Below are positions 1 through 11,696 of a DNA stretch of 64,000 bases, in pieces. Both the position numbers and the translations under genes were made by a program. How positions within the stretch are numbered: position 1 is the stretch's first letter; each line of letters begins with the position of its first letter. The notes beneath the pieces were generated by a model. It had not been told where the DNA came from. It made no database searches and saw only the letters and a program-made list of their open reading frames with translations. The DNA is from Phymatolithon calcareum (taxonomy: Eukaryota > Rhodophyta > Florideophyceae > Hapalidiales): NCBI GenBank assembly GCA_977006965.1, contig OZ345360.1:310001-374000 (forward strand), read 5' to 3'.

Positions 1-1350
1 ATGTAGATGATGAATCTTCCGTCCACAAAGAGGCTCGCAAAGCAGTGCTTTATTGCAATCTAAATTTCACTTAGACTGTGGCAGGACGTTATTCATGCTA
101 GCTAAGTAAGAAAGCACTTCTTCTCTGCCTGCCGCTCGAAATACGATTCGATTCCACACGAAGCCAATGTAGTGGGTCCAGGATTCGCGACTTTGCAAGG
201 AAAGATGCTTTTATTGCATCAGACAGTGATTTTTCCATTGCATCCTATCGCTGACGATATATAGGGTCAGGGGTCCTATCCAGTATACTGGACTTGCAGT
301 ATACTGCAATCTACTTGTACTGGAGTGGGACTGCAAAAAACCCGCCTACTTGCAATACGAATTGCAAAATGTTTGACTGTGTTGAGCGGACACAATGTAG
401 TGCATGTCATGCACTCTCTAATTTATACTGTACCATCTCGGTACGTATTATGCCGAATCCATCATAGTCACAAACGTAGAGCACCAATTCAAGTGTTTAC
501 AGTACTGACGTGGCGTTCAGTCCACGTGTGGATACAGCGCTGCGTGACGTCCTCTACTTGCAATACAACTTGCAGACAATCGCCGGGACTGCTACTTGCA
601 AATCGAATTGCACTGTATCTAGCAATCAATAAAAATCTACTTGCTAGTAGCCCTGTATAGGGTGGCTTATGCCTCCAGATTAGTACTTCAACGGCAGTAT
701 GCGATACTACGATGGTGGTCGGCGATACAAAGACGCATAATTGGGACTTGTGTGCTGTTCAGGCGAGAGCGGGGGCATTGTCATGATTTTTTGATTATAT
801 CGACTGTGCAAAGTGGAAAAGATGTATCGACCGTCACAACCTTTGCCCTTGAACGAAATCAGTTTTGCTCTGTTACATCGCCCACGCTGAGTGGAATTTC
901 TGTGCCTTTCAGTGCCATCGTTCCTGCATCTGATTGTGGCACAGTAAATGAATGAAATGACCGGCTCTCAAGCTACAGGGGAATGGAGACGCATTCAGTC
1001 AGAGTGGTTACTGCGCGGAAATTGCTCGAAGCCTTGTCAGCCTTTGAAAGATGGCACTATCTTCTGGGATACGATCTTTACAATGTTTTGACTTGGTCGG
1101 CATGCGATGCCTTCGAATGTCATGCGACTGAATAATATTTCCCTCAAAAGATCTAGTTTCACAGTATCATAATTCTCTTGGCCAATGATCAGTTTCTAGC
1201 AATATCTCTTCAGATATTTCCTGTCCCTCCAACCAGAGGGAGCGTACGCTACACTGCTCCACAGCATCCAGATACAGAACAGTCGCCCTGCCTCCTCTCT
1301 GTCAATCTCCGCTCTCCACTATCGCGACGCCGCGGCACGACTCCACTCGC
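1..1350. other. AT-rich spacer with short hairpin-like repeats
   Basis: No supported gene. The stretch holds two adjacent perfect palindromes sharing the core CAGTATACTG (279-292 and 294-309). It also has three copies of a 21-base motif of the form CTACTTGCAATACGAATTGCA (346-366, 554-574, 592-612), whose inner part can fold on itself. The open frames at 325-660 and 641-955 have no protein-like character. The last ~150 bases become pyrimidine- and GC-rich as the next gene begins. Confidence 0.5.
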
Positions 1351-2670
1351 ATGGCCTTTGCGTCCGTTTGCACAGCATCCGTGGGCGGCACATCAAGCCA
1401 AAACTCAACCAGCCCGCGCCGTCCGCGCACACAGCGTCTGAATTTGAGGGACCCCGCGGCGCTCGACGCAGAATTGCGTCGTTTTTCCGCCTCTATTTTC
1501 GCCGACCCCGATGTGCTTCCCCGTCAGGAAGACCTCCTGCGCGCGCGTCGCGGCGACCTCCGCTACGCCATAGAGCGTTATCACGGCGGTTTCCGCTCGC
1601 TTCGTCGCGTATCCTCGCAACGTCGTCGTCCTTCTTCTTCCGCATCCTCCCCTATGACGTTTACGCATCTCGCTGATGAAATTCGTGAATTTATCGAGAC
1701 ACACGTTGTGCCTCTCGACCCTGTCCATGCCGACCTTTCGCGCACGCTGTTTCCCACGCATTACGCGCTTCGCGCGGCCGGACGGGCCGATCTTGTGCGG
1801 GCAGTGCGTGAGGCGGGCGGCAGTCGGGCGGTTGCGGCGCGCATGCAACTTCGATTGCACTATCACGCCAGTACGGATTATGCCGGTGAGACGAATAGGT
1901 TGTATGCTGAGATTCGACGGTTTGTTGCGGCGCGGCCGAAGCTTAAGGGGAAGGGAGTTTTTCCTACTGGTGCGGAATTGCATGCGGCGGGGAGATTGGA
2001 TATCATTGCTGGTATTCGCACGCATGGTGGGGCGAAGACGGTGGCGAATGTGATGAGGTTGAAGTTGCAACGGGGGAGGCGGAGGGATGCGGAGGAATTG
2101 AAGAAGGAATTGAAGGCGATTGGAAGTGACGCACTGCCTACCGATGCGACGCTTGTGGAATTGGGGCGTATCGATGTGCTGCGCGCCATTCGCGGAATGG
2201 GTGGGAGGGAACGGGCTGCGGAAATTCTGGGCGTTCGCGGAGGGGGGGAGTTTGCCAAAACATTCTTTGATGAGGGGTTCTTCCAGGTGGAGGTTTGTCC
2301 GGATGAGCAGGTGTTGGTGCATAATGAGGGAAATAAGGTGAGACAGGAATTGCAGAAGGCGCCGGTGGAGGAGAGGGGAGGAGGTGGTGGTGCGCTTCTG
2401 CCGAAGGATGGCGGGAGGAGGAGGAAGAAGCATTACTTTTCGTCGTTCGATAGGCTGCAGCAAGAACTCATGTGCTTCATTTTCGATGATGGAGTCCCAG
2501 GCGTTATGCCCACCGCGCAGGAACTTATTCGCGCCGGACGGCGGGATCTCGTGAGGGCGATGCAGTTGCATGGGGGACAGAAAACTGTCGCGGCGCGATT
2601 GGGATTGATCATGCATTCTATGGGACGGAAGAAGATTGTTGAACAGGTGCGAGCTACAGTGTCTGTGTAA
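1351..2670 (+). CDS. Five-repeat protein, possibly organelle-targeted
   Basis: A 439-aa single-exon frame. It contains five copies of a ~36-residue unit with the pattern P-T-x2-L-x2-A-G-R-x-D-L-x2-A-I-x3-G-G-x3-V-A-x2-L-G-L, starting near residues 54, 132, 209, 257 and 385. The clearest copy is LIRAGRRDLVRAMQLHGG (from about residue 389). The first copy is degenerate. Basic, low-complexity linkers lie between units (GGRRRKKH before the last repeat). The first ~35 residues are rich in Ser, Thr, Ala and Arg with almost no acidic residues, as in plastid or mitochondrial transit peptides. I recall similar GR-DL-A-GG-VA units in hypothetical plant and algal proteins but cannot name the family. A nucleic-acid-binding helical repeat is inference. 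The 403-aa frame on the opposite strand is its shadow. The start is the first Met in frame; a TATA box is not evident. Confidence 0.75.
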   Translation: MAFASVCTASVGGTSSQNSTSPRRPRTQRLNLRDPAALDAELRRFSASIFADPDVLPRQEDLLRARRGDLRYAIERYHGGFRSLRRVSSQRRRPSSSASSPMTFTHLADEIREFIETHVVPLDPVHADLSRTLFPTHYALRAAGRADLVRAVREAGGSRAVAARMQLRLHYHASTDYAGETNRLYAEIRRFVAARPKLKGKGVFPTGAELHAAGRLDIIAGIRTHGGAKTVANVMRLKLQRGRRRDAEELKKELKAIGSDALPTDATLVELGRIDVLRAIRGMGGRERAAEILGVRGGGEFAKTFFDEGFFQVEVCPDEQVLVHNEGNKVRQELQKAPVEERGGGGGALLPKDGGRRRKKHYFSSFDRLQQELMCFIFDDGVPGVMPTAQELIRAGRRDLVRAMQLHGGQKTVAARLGLIMHSMGRKKIVEQVRATVSV

Positions 2671-3756
2671 TCAGTGACACGGGCGACGGTGGAGTGCCAT
2701 GACCGTAGAGTTGTGAATCAAAATTAATATTTGTTTAAAGAGAGTCAAGAGCTCGTTGTTTTCTTGACCAGTTCTGCTATTCCGGAGAATGTGCCGACTG
2801 TATTTGTGGGGCATAAGACCTATGGTAGTATAGAACTCTGGATAGTTACCAACCTTCGACACGACGGTAGTGCACTTCTGAGAGCCAGCTGTTTTCATGA
2901 GCTCCTCTCTTATGCGCAGCTTGCTTTCGACTCCAAACGGTCGACTGCACGTTGCGCGTATGCGCCAGCTCGTTCTTGGGCCGTATTAGTTGGAGCTATT
3001 CAACAGCACGCTGCAGCATATGTCATTTTTCAAATACTCCCAAATCAAACAGCCACTTCGACCTGCATATGGCCTTCCCAGAGGCACAGTACATTTAGTA
3101 TTCTTATCGAGAGACTCATGTGCAGTGCATAAAGTCTCCGTTGCTCACACCCACTATTTGTCAAATATGTGTTTCCGCATGTAGTGCGACCACTTCCATG
3201 ATCGGCAGAATCCTTTCTCTCCTGGATACGTCAGATAACATGCACTGTTCCTTTCTTGTTCCATTTTCCACAGCACTCCCCTGTGGTAGAAAGGCTTGTG
3301 CACAAAGTCGATCCTCGGCATCATCCATAATTTCCACCCAGCATTCCCGCCATTGACTGCAACTGATCAGTATAACCTCACCATGGTCTGACGCGAAATA
3401 GTAGCGCCTGTTGATAATCGAGAAGCTTCACAACAATTGAAATTCCGACGCGTTGCCTCGAATTTGCGATGTAGAGCGACCGTAATGGGCACTGGTGCTT
3501 CGCAGGCCACTCTATCTTAGCGCTTCTGAAGCAACTGAAGTGTGTATTTGGAACACAAATATTGCCTGTTTGAGACACTAGCTACATTGGGCAGCACAAT
3601 CTAGGAACATGCACTTACCATAACCTTAGAGCGCAGCGTTTGTGGCGACGATTCTTAAATTCAAAAATATAGCCTGAAAGCTGTAGGTGGCTCCGCCGAG
3701 GGCAAGTGCAATCGCTGCGAAATAACACTCAATCCATTTTTCCCGATCGAAAACAG
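2671..3756. other. Spacer without a supported gene
   Basis: About 1.1 kb between the repeat protein and the secreted-protein gene. The open frames here (for example 2731-3132 plus and 3378-3578 minus) show no domain or compositional signature of a real protein. It should hold the 3' end of the upstream gene and the promoter of the downstream one. Confidence 0.5.
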
Positions 3757-3763
3757 TATAAAT
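3757..3763 (+). promoter_or_regulatory. TATA box of the secreted-protein gene
   Basis: TATAAAT lies 108 bases upstream of the chosen ATG at 3865. A start of transcription about 30 bases downstream would leave a leader of roughly 75 bases. The upstream in-frame Met at 3706 precedes this box, so it cannot be in the transcript. This supports the ATG at 3865, which also begins the signal peptide. Confidence 0.6.
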
Positions 3764-3864
3764 TACCCGGGTCTGGCACATCGACCGGCTTTTTCAAGTC
3801 CACAGCCCTCACAGAATCCACAAAACAGGCAGCTTCTCACCCAGTGATCCCCTATCAACCAAAA

Positions 3865-4503
3865 ATGATCTTCGCGCGCTTCCCCGCTGCTATTGTGGTC
3901 GCTGTCCTCTCCATGGCTCTTGTCTGCGCTGCCGTCAATGACGTAAACCATGAAGTCCACCCCAAGGTGTGCTTCAAGAAGTACAAGACCTGTTGCTACA
4001 CCTACGGTCCCTGTGGGTACGTCGACAAGAAGGTTGAGGTCGCTCCCCGTTGCGATTACAAGAAGTGTGCCAAAGTTTGCAAGCCGGTTTGTAAGCTCGT
4101 TCCCCACAAACATCTGAAAGAGACGTGCGCCTACAGCAAGTATCACGACGGAAAGAAATGCGGCGAGTTCCTTTCCTACAACCACCAGAAGCCTGTTGTC
4201 ACACCTAAGTGCTTCCCAGTGTATCACTTCAAGAAGGACTGCTACAAGAAGTTTGATGTTATCTACAAGGAGGTTTGCGAGAAGCATCCGGTGTGTGCTG
4301 ATGTTTGCACTTTGGAGAAGGCGAAATGTATCAAGTATGACGTGTATCGGTATGTGAAGTACTGCCCGAAGCACGACTGCAGTGATTTCAAGTTCGACGG
4401 ATCGACTGAAGCACCGAAGGGATACGTGGGGAAAGAGAGCAAGTTTTTGAAGGAGATCGCTGGGAAGCGTGTGATAATTCGGGAGACTGCCGCTCATCAT
4501 TAA
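3865..4503 (+). CDS. Secreted Lys/Tyr/Cys-rich protein
   Basis: A 212-aa single-exon protein. Residues 1 to ~22 form a classical signal peptide: one Arg near the start, a core of small and aliphatic residues (AAIVVAVLSMALV), then CAA before the mature chain. The mature part has 18 cysteines, including a CC pair and a tight C-x3-C-x3-C cluster (KKCAKVCKPVCK). It is very rich in Lys, Tyr and His with repeated KxCxxKY-like segments. The cysteine number suggests a disulfide-stabilised extracellular or cell-wall protein. No enzyme motif is seen. It resembles orphan extracellular proteins of algae in style, and I do not recognise a named family. The frame could be read from 3706, but the TATA box and signal peptide both argue for 3865. 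An AATAAA near 4720 is the nearest downstream poly(A)-like signal. Confidence 0.85.
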   Translation: MIFARFPAAIVVAVLSMALVCAAVNDVNHEVHPKVCFKKYKTCCYTYGPCGYVDKKVEVAPRCDYKKCAKVCKPVCKLVPHKHLKETCAYSKYHDGKKCGEFLSYNHQKPVVTPKCFPVYHFKKDCYKKFDVIYKEVCEKHPVCADVCTLEKAKCIKYDVYRYVKYCPKHDCSDFKFDGSTEAPKGYVGKESKFLKEIAGKRVIIRETAAHH

Positions 4504-4931
4504 GAGAGGCACAAGCATGCAGCACTGGAGAGCGGATGAAAGCCGTCAGTTGCATTGCGCTTTCTCCCGGAATCACTGAACGTGAATCTGATTTTCCTTT
4601 TTTGCAAAGAATAGTGAATCTTTACTTCATTTCACATTTATTCTTGTCTGCTTCTGCTGCGGGCAAATCCCATACTCTACCACGATCCATGTAATTGGAA
4701 CAATGTATCACGCAAGTCAAATAAATTCCCCGCGCTTTTCTAGACTGAAAACCCCAACATCCATTTGCCTGCCCTGTCGGGGGGTTCCCTCCCCACCGCT
4801 GCAACAAGCGCGCTTCGAGGATATTCAAGAGCAGTAGACAAGCAAGACACTTGTCCATTTCATCTATCAGTTCACAGGCTTAATCTGAAAAAAGGAAAAG
4901 CAGATTCCGTGATTGAACCTCGAGCAGCAGG
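4504..4931. other. 3' flank of the secreted-protein gene
   Basis: AT-rich flank with an AATAAA near 4720. It contains no supported coding sequence. Confidence 0.4.
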
Positions 4932-5747
4932 TCAGCTTGAGAAGTCATTCGCATAGAAGAGATGTCGGAATTGGCTTGCAATAGTTTCTATTAATTTCAG
5001 GTCCCATCCGTTGGTCTCATCCATCCCCCGCCTGTGTTTCTCCTGCCAACGTGCCCATTCTCTCAAGAATGCAGCATATGCTGATGGGGACAATTTGTCC
5101 CGGACAAACGTGAATCCCAAAACCGAGAAGACCAAGAACACGTGCACGGCGTCGATTGTGAAGAGCCTCGTCATTGCTTGGAGATTTTGGTTCAAGTTGG
5201 CCCCTACTAATTGCAGTATCGCTTGGAAGGGCGAACTTAGTGCCGGAATACAGGAGTGCCAACGCAAAAAATTGAGCGCTATAGTATGTGTCTACAGATC
5301 ACTGCACATAAACGCAAGCCTTGTCAACATTACTTCCAATGAGTTGCGCGCATATTCAGTTTGCGCCCGGTCAGCGGAGAAGTTTACCACAGTCAACTCC
5401 AATGTCCTCCGCTTCTCCAACGGCTCTCGCGACAACGATACGGGGTTTTCGTTCATACAGAGCGCGCGTAAGAGCGAGAGCTCCTTAAGTGTATGCTGGG
5501 TGCACAGCATTGTTTGAGGAGTGAAAGCAGTGCAGAAAAAGAAGCTACATCTCCTCTGGGACACCGCGTCCCCGTTTTGGTTCTGAAGGTTCATGGCCAT
5601 CACTCTTCTCTCGTCGCGACTGCTTCCAGAGACTATTTGTTGCAACTTGGGACTTTGCGTACTAACGTTGCAGTTGCTATATTCGTGCGTTTGTAGGACC
5701 GTCGATTGGAATCTTGTAAAGCTGGTTTTGACTCTCGTGTAATGCAT
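4932..5747 (-). pseudogene. Possible degraded gene, one in-frame stop
   Basis: One minus-strand frame runs about 270 codons and is interrupted only by a TAG at 5292-5294. Both halves look protein-like. The upstream half has a charged segment LEKRRTLELTVVNF. The downstream half has a hydrophobic stretch (AVHVFLVFSVLGFTFV) followed by an amphipathic C-terminus with WARWQEKHRRGMDE. The second half has no ATG of its own before the stop, so it cannot easily be a separate gene. I do not recognise a family. Chance is a real alternative in a frame of this length; a spliced exon pair with the TAG inside a small intron is another. No TATA or splice signal decides it. Confidence 0.3.
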
Positions 5748-6045
5748 GTATCATTTGGGAATACCAGACGTCGGCAAGGTTACCTGCGAGATGGGGGCCA
5801 GATGAGGCGGCAGTTTTGAGCGTCACGGAACAGTGCTTTTACCATGACGGTAAGGTTTGGCTCCCCTTGTCGCCGCAAAACAGGCTAGTCGTGGACTGTT
5901 CGACAGGAAGCGTGCATGGCATTTTGAGAAAGTGTGCATCCAACAGGTTGTACTTGTGTGAACTAGGTGTAGACTGCACGTTCTTCGGCTGTGCCTCAAA
6001 ATTAAGCCAAGAAACGAGACTGGTCATACTTATTGCAGACAATAA

Positions 6046-6170
6046 GACTTTATCGTGGTCGTCAAATTGTTAATTAATACCTACGGAGCCTGTCACAGAC
6101 TATAAAGTCAACGGCTGTGATAAGTGGTTCGTTCGCTTCAGACTTTACTGTGGTCGTCAAATTGTTAATT
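6046..6170. repeat. 30-bp direct repeat pair
   Basis: The units at 6046-6075 and 6141-6170 both begin GACTTTA and end GTCAAATTGTTAATT, with two adjacent differences near the left side. Period 95 bases. Origin unknown. Confidence 0.6.
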
Positions 6171-7217
6171 GCTACTTGTGAAGCTTGGAAAGAATAATCA
6201 TGACATTCCTTTTGTGTTGTGTTCTCAGAAAAGCATCATCCACACCACAGTGATAGGTCGTGCAACTTGCCAAGCCTGAGCATTTGATTTTCCATCGAAT
6301 GTTTGGAATAGGAGCCATAAACATGCAAATTAAAATTCAAATTAGCAATCGCAGATCAGAGCTGCTTACGCCTTTTCTCCAGCTCTGCTAATATAAGTCG
6401 AGATTTCCTTCCTCTTGCCTCTGAGGGAGTCCCCTTCCAGAGATTTTCATTCGCTCTCATCCAGCGTGCTCTGTAATTATAACAATGCGTGGACGCCGAT
6501 GTGGACGCTTCTCGCTATCCCCAGACCTACCGGGCTGCGATGCGAATCTACATTTGCAATGACCGGTTCGATGTTCGAGCTCGCTCACTTTTGTTTGAAA
6601 AAGTAGAATGAAATTTTAGTTCCATCCCACAACCTCTTACGGATCAGAATAGAAAATAACCATATTGGGCTTTAAGCACACATTCAAATCGCCATGCGCC
6701 GCCTTACTTTGCACTCACCTGTTGCTAACTCAGGCCAAGATGCAGTAAAAACACATATGGGACTGATTGCACGATAGACCTCATGATTGAAGATTGAGTT
6801 TCTGAAGTAGCTCATGCGGAAGTACATTGCTTCATAACTCTAATAACTTGCAGTCTTCCCAAAACCTTATCGACAGTTCGTGGAGTATTAACGATGTTCT
6901 GTCAAGCTCTCCGTTACGTATATGGAGCAATTGGGCTGACACTGAACTTGCATCTTTGCTAGTACTCTTGGCACAAGACATAACACGCGCACTGCATGCT
7001 TTGCAGCTACATGTACACCAACGGTCACAGTCGAATACGCGGACACCCTCGTGAACGAACGTATACAGACAATCACACGCACTCAACGTGTCCGGTCGGT
7101 GATATACACACTGGTGAGCAATGGTTGGCTTAGATGAAGACTCGTGTCCTGAACAATAGGCAAGTAGAATTGCTCAAAGCCAGGTGACGTGATCAGGCCT
7201 TTTCAGCACAACCCTAC

Positions 7218-7266
7218 TGAATCGACAGTAGTGCTTAAGTAGTACTTAAGCACTACTGTCGATTCA
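7218..7266. repeat. Perfect palindrome, 24-bp arms
   Basis: Arm 7218-7241 is the exact reverse complement of 7243-7266, with a single-base spacer. No coding frame or transposon end is attached. It belongs to the set of near-zero-spacer inverted repeats in this window. Confidence 0.85.
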
Positions 7267-8483
7267 CTCCAGTTAACTGAAGCACACATTCCACGATACT
7301 ACACATTTCACCAAAGTTTAGAGCACCCGCAATGCGTGTTCCGAACCGGGCGGTGAGGTTTGCACCACTCTCAAAGGTCCCAATCAAAAGTTATATAACC
7401 ATAGCTGCAGCTCGTGCGCTCTCACCAGCGCACATTTCCGCCGGAAGGCGCCTCACTTCGTCCGTTAAGCACGTTTCTGCGTCATGTGCTTCAATTAAAG
7501 CCTTCATCTTTTTCATGATCAGTTCCTCCTATGCCTTCTGGACTCCATATTTCTGGCCATTGTTGCAGATTAGATATTCACATCGAATGTCACAGTCAAT
7601 AGTCGCGTGCTTTAAGTTCGCTTCAGTTTCGGATATAATTCGCGGCAACGGTGAGGTTGCCAAAGTTTCGAGTGCACTTGTGCACTTCGAAATGGGCTCG
7701 ATTGCTTACTGTCTCTCTGGTGCCGGACATATACATTGGCACTTGTGCCTTCTCCACGTTTATTGCAGAGTATAGTGCCTGCGCATCACCGCAACTCACC
7801 CGTCTCCAGTAATGAATGATTCATCTCTCCCTGGCGGAGACTTTGCCGTTAACAGCAGGATTCGATTATGGGTTCTTCTTCCAATAAGCATCACAACATT
7901 AGCGATGGCTCTTTTGCGTCGCTCCCTCTCCGCCATCGTCGACTCTATTTAAAGTTCGCGACTCGCGAACACTATGACGTTCATAGAATCTCCGCATAGC
8001 TTCCAGTCTAAACGGGTCCTCTTTCAGTGCCGCGCGTCTTATCAGGCGGTACAGTCCTGTGACGCAGCATTTAATTCAGAACAGTGGACTATGCATTCGC
8101 AGAGTAGGTGAAAAGTCCATCGGTCTTTGTCGCACGCTCGGACGCGCACGTGCTCGCTGTTTGCGCGACGGTCGCGTCCTACGCAATGGGAACATCACGA
8201 CACCTGCATTAGCCGCACTATCACCGGAAGGTAGCGTAATAATAACATAGGAAACTATCGGGATGGCAGTGGACTGCGATAGAGACAGGAGTGCGCCCTG
8301 CTACAACAGGTACATGAAGGATTGCCTGATTTAACCAATTTCTATACAATGTTATATATGCAGGAAAGAACGAAGATTGGGAAGAGGATTGAAATTGTGC
8401 CCCCGATTAACACGATATATTGAATGGAAACATTTACGATCGCATTCAATGGCTGCATGGCACGACACTGCAGCACAGCGTAC

Positions 8484-8795
8484 CTATTTCTTCTTGCCGA
8501 GAAAACCCATGGCCTTCCCCATGAGTTCGTCCGCGCCGCCGGATCCGTGGTTGGATCCCGAAGAGGCGGCGGCAGCCAAGGCTTTCGCCGGTACTTTGTC
8601 GCCGATGGCGTCGGCAACCTTTGAAATTGCCTTTTGAGTAGCGGCCTTGTTTGCCACTTCAGCACCGGCAAGGTCTTTCACCTTGCTTGTGATAATTCTC
8701 TCAACCGTGTGCTCTTTCATGGTTTGTTCGGCACTCTCGCCGGGATCAGCCTTGACTCCTGCGGCACCGGCAAATTTGTTGAGAAAACCGTCCAT
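8484..8795 (-). CDS. Small Ala/Lys-rich protein
   Basis: A 103-aa protein beginning MDGFLNKFAGAAGVKADPGE and ending FLGKKK. It has an acidic, amphipathic central part (EQTMKEHTVERIITSKVKDL) followed by a low-complexity Ala/Lys segment and a Ser/Gly linker (AAASSGSNHGSGG). There is no signal peptide or membrane segment. It resembles in style small stress-related cytosolic proteins of fungi and algae, but I cannot assign a family. The codon-ordered, repeat-free frame, the sharp start and the GC-rich coding part in AT-rich surroundings support a real gene. A CTACAAAAAGG element about 70 bases upstream on the minus strand could serve as a weak TATA substitute. Confidence 0.65.
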   Translation of the reverse strand: MDGFLNKFAGAAGVKADPGESAEQTMKEHTVERIITSKVKDLAGAEVANKAATQKAISKVADAIGDKVPAKALAAAASSGSNHGSGGADELMGKAMGFLGKKK

Positions 8796-9102
8796 GTCGT
8801 TGTTTGCTCTGATCTTGCGGGGTGGTGAGAGAGTTGGTGGTTGAGTTGCGGAGTCGGGCTCCCTTTTTGTAGGGATGCGATGGGACCCTAAAGGTTACAT
8901 TGGCTGACACGGTTTCGTGGGAAAGGGCGGCTGGGAAGTCTTGTTAGAATGAGCAAAACTGGCTTTTTTGCATATTGATTTATTCCAAGCTTCAGATTGA
9001 GGGAACGATTTTCTCAATCATGTCCCATTGTAGATTACTGTACGCGAGACAGTATTGGGGAAATGTCAGCCTATCGAGGATTATTGTACAGCGCATTGGG
9101 CT

Positions 9103-9130
9103 GCGGTACTGCTCCATGGAACAGTACCGC
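9103..9130. repeat. Inverted repeat, 14-bp arms
   Basis: The two 14-bp arms abut with no spacer and differ at one position. This is the smallest member of the zero-spacer set recorded here. Confidence 0.6.
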
Positions 9131-11696
9131 GCTCTGCAGATCGAGAAAATAAGCTTACGTGTTTGCAGAAGGGACGAAATTATTATTGAGAGACGCGACT
9201 TTCCACTGTAGGAGGAGAATATTTCTGATGCGACGTGCAACCCCTCCAATATTGCAACTGGATGCCAGTACGGTCCATCACAGTAATTTAGGTCTAAATT
9301 GCAGCGATTCATTTGGTGGCAAGAGAGACGTCGATCAGCAATCTCTTTTCATATTCAGATCAGACACGTGCGCGAAATAGTTTGGTCTGCTGCTTGCCTT
9401 GTGGAGCTTCAAGTTTAACTCAAGAGATGATTGCACCTCTGGGATTTTCAGCGTATCAAAAAAGCGGCATCATTTTGTTCGTGTGTGTGCCTTCGGACGC
9501 AGCGAACGGAGGGCATTTAGCTGCGTTTGGATCACAACAAGACTCAACGAGAAGTTTTCTCGTGGAGTTTTGTTGTGATAAACATCCTTGATACGCTATA
9601 GACATCTTACGGTCTAGCAGTGGTACACAGAGAGCTATTCCTGCGGAGACGCACGTGCATGTGCAACTGAATTCAGTTCATCAAGAACACGGCCGAATGC
9701 AGAAACGATTTGAGGCATATCATGTCATACCCGCCAAAATATCTAGAAAATAGTGCGATGCTGCACACGTAATTGTTATTCGATCCCGGTAGTAGGGGTG
9801 TCGCTTCCATGGGGCGTTGTTGCACTATGAGGTGCACTTCTGCAACGAAGAAGGAAGGAATGAAAGAAAGGAATGTAATCCCACTCGGAACACATCCACA
9901 CCAACGGTCCGCGGGGACACTCTCCATTCGATGGAGGAGGACACACCGTCTCTCAACACCCACGGTTCCAAACTCCCTACTCTGGAAGACAAATCTATGA
10001 TCGAAGTGCAGTTCATTCCGGTTTTCCTCTCGGATCAACGTTTATTTGCACTGTAGTCGCGGACAGTTAAGGTTCGATCACAGCTATTGTCTCCAATGAG
10101 AGACATTTCGCACGAAACCCATATGATATCCGGTGCCTACCTCGGGATTGTCGCGGTGACCGCACGTGTTGCCGTACAACGTACTCTAGCCTCATCGAAG
10201 ATGAGCACTGAAATTGAGTTTGAATGCAATAGACTCTCAAAATCGCTTGTTGGCATAAAAATACGAATCAATGACGTTTTGGGTGGTCAGAGGAGTTAGC
10301 TTGGAGAATCTTGCAAAAGCTGCCCCGTCTCTCCAAGGTGAGGCTTTGGGATCTTTCAAATAAAATCATCAAATATCTCCAAACCAAATCCTTGCCAGAA
10401 ACTTCTTCAGCGTACAAAAAGTTCCGTGACTAATAGGTCGTACGTTAAGTCTGTCTTTTGCTGTTACGGACAGTATAACAAATGGATCAAGTGCTTGCTT
10501 GCTAACTAGCTTTTAGACAAGAGCAGGAGATGCTCTTGGTACTATTACGCAGAGTTGATTAACTAATGGAGCTGCTCCATGTTACCACGCACCGCGTATC
10601 GCTATCTCCTTCATCACGTGGGTAATCCACGACATCGTGCCGGAGGATAGTTATGGGCTGTCCACAAAAATTTCCACCCTCCGTTCGGTTATGGAACATA
10701 CAGGATAGATACAGGGCACATATTTTTGACCAATAATTTGTCCAAAATACAGTATGTGCCCAGCAATTACTGCTGTAGGCACACGATTATACAATGAGCC
10801 TTCATCGACGCCACACACCTTCTGCATTGCTTCTTGGATATGCGTAACTATTTTCACCACGATTTTCTTCTTGGCAGCTTGGAAATCGTGGCCTCGGATG
10901 CTATTGCAGCCTCGCTCCTAATCGTTTCAATGTCATGTCTATTCAGACGTTGCAGATGCCCGCTTTTGTTACTGCTTGGACCACCTTAACAGCAGTACCG
11001 GTATTCTGAAAGGCAGGAAGGCGGTCCAGATGTTGTATTCGTTGCGGACGAAGAACAGAAAGTCTGTCTCTACTCTTTTTCAGCTGTTTGATTGTACGTT
11101 CGGAGTTTGCGAGGGTCTGCTCACACCACATCCTACACCTGCATCGATCGTCTTGAACGCATGCTGAACGCATGTATTCACCGTCCAACAGCGAGTCCAA
11201 GCTTTTGAACAATATGGCAGTACTATGGAAAGATTGTCTGCAAAAACTAGAAATCCCAAAAAAGGGAGGGGACTGCCTTTTCATTTTGTTGACCTTTGCT
11301 ATTGTTGAGCGCAAAGCTGAGTCTCCGCGCGAGTGTCACGGCCGTCTATAGCATACTCTGTCGATACATGGAGATCTTGCACTAGCCCCGGACAGATGCC
11401 GTAAAGTTTTGCTTTGGTTCGTAGCTGGGTACCATCGATGTGCTTGTTGTTTCACTCCTTCGCTCAGCTTAAATACATTAGCGCAACAAACGTTCCACAA
11501 GATGCACGATCGACGCAACCAGCACGGGTATTTTGCAGTGAAATATTAATTCACTTCAATTCACCGAATATATTTTAAAAGTGTTATAAAAAAGTTTTGT
11601 GTTTATCGGAATTAAAATTCCGGGTGTGGTTCAACGACTGACTGAAAATCCCCGACACGCTTTGCGCTTTGCACTGACTTTAGTCCTCGCTCCAAC

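Larger units (their letters stand above)
5748..8483. other. Long AT-rich spacer
   Basis: No convincing gene over 2.7 kb. It contains a 30-bp direct repeat with two mismatches (6046-6075 and 6141-6170) and a perfect 24-bp-arm palindrome (7218-7266). The longest frame, 7332-7775 plus, has no recognisable domain and is left out. Confidence 0.5.

Noticed and set aside
1405-2616. 403-aa minus-strand frame
   Set aside because: Overlaps the five-repeat protein in full; Arg/His/Pro-rich composition and no internal repeat logic mark it as a shadow.
9673-10038. 121-aa minus-strand frame
   Set aside because: No domain and no promoter, and overlapping plus-strand frames are equally long; probably chance.
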